Shown here piece after piece: positions 60,145 through 64,000 of a stretch of 64,000 bases of DNA; position 1 is the first letter of the stretch; each line of letters starts with the position of its first letter. The notes beneath the pieces were generated by a model that saw nothing but the letters and a program-made list of their open reading frames with translations, did not search any database and was not told the DNA's origin. The position numbers and the translations under genes were made by a program. This stretch comes from Cercozoa sp. M6MM. Taxonomy: Eukaryota > Endomyxa: Ascetosporea. The stretch is from NCBI GenBank assembly GCA_040357565.1, contig JBDODJ010000001.1; one strand, written 5' to 3'.

Positions 60145-61136
60145 TTACTGGGCGTTCATGAGGTCCGTGTCAAAAGCGGCCGTCTGCTGGATGTTGAGCA
60201 TGAGCGTGTCGCTGTTGAGGTACAGGTTGTTGGGCGAACGGGCCAGGATGGCGGCGATCTCCTGTGCAGCCTCGAGCTGGCGCACCCTGATGTAGCCGGC
60301 GTTGGTGCGCACGGACTCACCGATCTTGCGGGCGGCGCGAGCCTCACCCTCAGCACGCGCGATCTTGGCGAGCTTCTCCTGCTTGGCCTGCTGCACCTTG
60401 TAGCGCGCACGGTCGACCTCGACCTCGGCGGCCTTCTTGCGCTCGACGGCGTGGTTGAACTCAGGCGTGAACGACAGACCGTCGACGGCAATCTCATCGA
60501 TCAGCAGGTGGAAGTTCGCTGCACGCTCACGCAGACGCGCGAGAATCTAAACACACCAAGGGTACAGGGTACAGGGTGGGTCAAGGGCAGGCAGGGTACA
60601 AGGAGTCCACGCTACCTTCTGGGTGACGAGGTCACGCTGGTTCATGATCTGGACGGCCGAGAACTGCGCGAGCACCGACTTCATCGTCTCGAGCACGATG
60701 GAGCGCATGACGCGCTCGGCGTAGTCCGTGCCGAGCTGCTGCCAGATGAGGTGCAGCTCGTTGCGGTTCGGTCGCACAATCACCGAGAGCGACATCTTGA
60801 CGCTCTGCATGTCGCGCGTACCCGTCGTCGACTGGAAGCGGATCTGACGCGCGCGCGTCTCAAAGATCTGCGGGTACTGGAACCACGGCAGCATGAAGTG
60901 GAGACCTTCATCCATGATGTTGGCGCTCACGCCACCAAATCGGTTGAAAATCACGGCGCGGTGACCGGTCTCCACTGTAAGCACAAGGTCTTGGCACACA
61001 CACACGCCAGCAAGCTCACTGTACTATAGAACACAAGGCAAGCGACGGTACCCGTGAAGAACGAGTTGTAGCCCAGCGCCACCAGACTGCCGAGCGCTGC
61101 CACGGAGCCGACCAGACCCTTGAGTCCTCTTTGCAT
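60145..61136 (-). CDS. PHB2: prohibitin-2
   Basis: Three exons, 61136-61052, 60974-60616 and 60546-60145, give 281 residues. The short N-terminal part 'MQRGLKGLVGSVAALGSLVA' includes the membrane-inserting helix and 'NSFFTVETGHRAVIFNR', typical of PHB2. Then come 'LHFMLPWFQYPQIFETRAR', 'DMQSVKMSLSVIVRPNRNEL', 'DYAERVMRSIVLETMKSVLA', 'LIDEIAVDGLSFTPEFNHAV' and the coiled coil 'KVQQAKQEKLAKIARAEGEA', ending with 'NNLYLNSDTLMLNIQ'. Prohibitin-2 forms ring complexes with prohibitin-1 in the mitochondrial inner membrane that regulate proteases and cristae. The match is full-length, without oddities. Confidence 0.93.
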
Positions 61137-61482
61137 GTTCGTGTTTGTGTTACTGTGATCGAACGCGACTGTGAAACTTTTGAGAGTTTTTGTGACTGTC
61201 AGACAACGAAAAAACAATCACGTGTTTTCGCTTGCTGGTCGTCACTGTCTGCTGCTACGAGCGATTCGCTGCGTGCACTTGACACTAGCGAGCTTCCGAA
61301 TGCGGACTGTTGGGCACGCTGGACTCTGCTGGTTTTGCGACCGCAAATATTGTGGCTACGATTAAGGCTGCCGGCTTTCGAAGAAGATTCGCCTTTTACG
61401 GGACTATCAACGATCATTTAGAGCGGATGATGTGTTTGTGGCAAAATATGTGCATAGTGCTTGGTTTTAAATTAGAAAATTG
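61137..61482. other. intergenic region
   Basis: A 346-bp spacer between two minus-strand genes, containing the prohibitin-2 promoter. No ORF of note. Confidence 0.55.
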
Positions 61483-63974
61483 CTAGTTTTCTTCGTGCTC
61501 GCCAACACGGTTGGAGATTTTGTGGCCGCCCTTGTGCTTTAGAGTAGAAGGGAGGTAAAGGAAAAGGAAGGAGCACAAGAAGAAACACAAGAGTATGTTG
61601 TTGGTCGCACGATACCTGGAGGATATAGATTTCGCCTTTTAGCGTGTCGATTTGTTTGGCCTGCGATCGGCACAAGTCGAGCAGAGTGTCCACTTCCTTC
61701 GTGACCTGGGAGGGATAGAGATGCATTTTTATACAAGTGGTATACTACAATTTTGTTGTACCTTGGACACCCATTGCGAAGGATCCTGCACATGCATGTT
61801 GCCATAGCCTGATTTCTCAAGGTTATCTTCCATGCGTCTCTTGGCGCGAACGAGCACTTCCAACTCGCGCATTTTCGCTGTATTGGATTGAAGTAACTCA
61901 CCTAGTCGCGCGCGCAACCGCTCTTCATTGGATCGCGCTTCTGCATGCTGCTTTTCACGGTGGCGTTGCGCTCTTTCGAGCATGTCCTGGATGGATCGGG
62001 AGTCATCTACGACACGAGCATCATCGATCTTTTCCAGTGTCAGTTCCTCGGTGCCGAATTTCAGCCGCTTTGCGGTAGTTAACTTTTCTTGCTCCGCGCG
62101 CAAGAGATCATCAGCGTGCTTTTGTTGTTGTTTCAGTGTTTTGTATGCGGAGTGCATCATCGCAGCCTCCTGTCGTGCTTCACTGGCCATTTGAGATACT
62201 TCTGTCTCACGAGCCTGCAGTTTGGCGATCTGGTCCGAAGTCAAGATAACGACATCCTTCGCCGACTTTGGCAACATGTCTAGTGGCGACTTCCCAGCTG
62301 CCGTACCAGGCTCGATCGACACGTGAATTTGTCGCTCGTTGAGCACGAAAAAGACATGAATGAGATTGAGCTCGCTCATTTTCGCATTCTGCAGCGCAGC
62401 GATTTGCTTCTCAATTTCGGTGAGCCTCCCCTGCATTTCGATAAACCGAGAACGCAACTCCTTTGCTGTAGTATTGAGCGAGACAATTTGTGCTTCGAGC
62501 TCTGCCAACTCTGCTTCTTGCTGCCAGCGCTTGTCGCGCACTGCGAGCACTCGTTCGAACACCAACGGGTCGCAGTTTGGAGGACACAAATCGTCTCCAC
62601 TGTCGTTGTCGGATAAATCCCAGGTCGAAGCAGACAGTAACGAATTTGATTCAGAGCTGGTGCTCTTTTCCAGTCGTTGCTGTGACGGTTGGCGCATGTA
62701 GATTTTCAGCAGCGCGGAGTAGTTCTTGCCATGCTCTCCGCCGACTGCGCCAAGAAACTGCTCTCGGACAGCTGTTTCGGCTTGTTCCCATTGTTGCACT
62801 TTGTCTGTCATGGCACACAGTCCATCTTGCGTGCGTCGCATGCGCTCCTTAATCAACATCTGCTTTTCTCGGAGTTTATCTTGCTCATACAGCAGCTCTT
62901 GCTCTCGCCCATCAAACTTGCTGTCGGCAAGAGTTTTCTCCTCTCGAAGCATCGTCAACGATCTCAGATGCCCTACCATCAAGTCGGCGGCCAACTTCTC
63001 CCTCTCAATCGTCAGTTCATGCAGAGAATGGTCGAACGAATCCAGTCTTTTGCGAATCGATTGCGTCAAGGTCAAGTGCTTAACCCAAAACTCTCGGAAG
63101 CGAATCTGGAAGAACTTCGTGGAGGCAGAGACTTTGACGTCATCGACGGACGACAGACGAGTCACTTGCGAAGTCGTGATTGCTCCCTGCTTTGGCTTTT
63201 CGAATCGAGTCATTTTCGGTTCGTGCGTCAGCTCAGTGGAATTTTCCGTGTGTTCTTCAACTTGTTGGTCTGTCACTGTCCATCTGGCTTCCACGTACTC
63301 GTACTCCGGAGGCACAGCAGCTACGGCCAGTCTGTCTTTCAAGTTTTGAGCTGCCCCAACCTCGAACTCGAACCTGGACAAGAAGTCATTGGGAACACTT
63401 CGTGCCAGCTTCCGAACCAACAGATTCTCAATTTCCATCAGAAGTCGGACATCAACGTTACACGACTCCACTATCTTTTCCTTCTGCGAACGTAACTCTC
63501 GCACGCGAGAGTTGAAGTCGATTTTCGCCCTTTTCATTTCATCTTCTAGCAGCGCACGTCGTCGTCGTATCGTTTCTGCCGACACTCGTGACTCCTTGGG
63601 AACGGTGTAGTCTTTGCTCGACTTAAGGTTCAGAGCGCCGGAAGAAACGATTGCCTCATCAACTCGTTTCTGCAGATCCGGGTTTTTCCACGTCGACGCC
63701 GGGGTGCCGGCTTCCCATTCCTCGAGCAACCTCGCTCGTTCGTGGCGAAACTTTGGCAGATTTTTTGTTCGCATAAGGTTATCCACTCGAGTCTTCTGCA
63801 CTTGTTCCGCGCGTTTGAAGAGCGACACTTCCGACTCGTTCGTTTTTCTTGCCGACGAGGTTGAGGTCGAAGTGCTGCTTTTATCCGCGGCTTCGTCACT
63901 GTCGTTCTCGGACCCTTCGGCTTCTTCATTAAACTCGTGCTGTTGAAGCTCAAGCTTGATGTCCTCAGTGTGAC
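61483..63974 (-). CDS. CFAP44: cilia- and flagella-associated protein 44, C-terminal half (5' end beyond window)
   Basis: Three exons, 63974-61762, 61705-61616 and 61536-61483, are in phase. An acceptor 'cctatag' precedes 63974, so more exons lie to the right of the window. The product is a long coiled coil with the landmark of the CFAP44 C-terminus: 'DDLCPPNCDPLVFERVLAVR' followed by 'DKRWQQEAELAELEAQIVSL', then 'LVIHVFFVLNERQIHV'-type and 'SDQIAKLQARETEVSQMASE' helices. The end is 'SQWVSK', 'VTKEVDTLLDLCRSQAKQID' and 'HKGGHKISNRVGEHEEN'. CFAP44, with CFAP43, tethers the inner-arm dynein f head to axonemal microtubules, so its presence implies motile flagella. The N-terminal WD-repeat half expected in the family is not in the window. 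Confidence 0.85.
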
Positions 63975-64000
63975 CTATAGGATTGATGTATGCTGTCTAA

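Noticed and set aside
59782-61029. Plus-strand open frame of 415 codons across the prohibitin-2 locus
   Set aside because: Antisense shadow of prohibitin-2; its composition follows the opposite codon usage.
62689-63495. Plus-strand open frames over the CFAP44 exon
   Set aside because: Antisense to a long conserved coiled-coil exon; no homology-like features.

Overview
The window is nuclear DNA of an intron-rich, gene-dense unicellular eukaryote. About 30 protein-coding genes lie on both strands with mostly 100-800 bp between them. Most genes are cut by short GT-AG introns (roughly 40-150 nt). Many introns carry C-rich strings of the TTTACCCCC type or long (GT)n/(CA)n tracts. CFAP44, a motile-axoneme protein, at the right edge implies that the organism makes flagella at some stage. 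The cysteine-rich secreted proteins, EGF/CAP receptors and membrane-anchored kinases suggest a free-living or osmotrophic protist. I cannot fix the lineage from sequence alone. Most exon borders given here were derived by reading splice sites and checking reading-frame continuity; genes where this failed are marked.

Layout, left to right: secreted proline-repeat protein (-, runs off the left edge); Q/H-rich protein (+); 5' part of a DEAH helicase (+), interrupted by a 100-N gap, and 3' exons beyond the gap; small PH-domain protein (-); 3-ketodihydrosphingosine reductase (+); mucin-like type I membrane protein with an RS-like tail (-) divergent from an EGF-repeat type I receptor (+); unknown protein (-); PIG-U (+); ATP23-like protein lacking its zinc motif (-); RPC9/CRCP (+); large RING-finger protein (+); polytopic membrane protein fused to a TKL-like kinase (-); several unknown, probably intracellular proteins (28.5-35 kb); eIF3d (-); PH/coiled-coil protein (-); class I sirtuin (+); COX6B (+); unknown possibly mitochondrial protein (+); secreted protein (-); CAP+EGF type I receptor (+); membrane-anchored non-RD kinase (-); two small unknown genes (-); sulfite oxidase (+); prohibitin-2 (-); C-terminal half of CFAP44 (-, runs off the right edge).

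The genes do not form one pathway. Themes are mitochondria (ATP23-like, COX6B, prohibitin-2, sulfite oxidase), ER lipid and GPI synthesis (KDSR, PIG-U), translation and transcription (eIF3d, RPC9, DEAH helicase) and a cell-surface set (two related EGF receptors, a mucin-like protein, two membrane kinases, three secreted proteins). The most unusual items are the ATP23 homologue with HExxH replaced by RGLTK, the polytopic-receptor/kinase fusion, and the CAP/EGF receptor pair sharing a juxtamembrane module.
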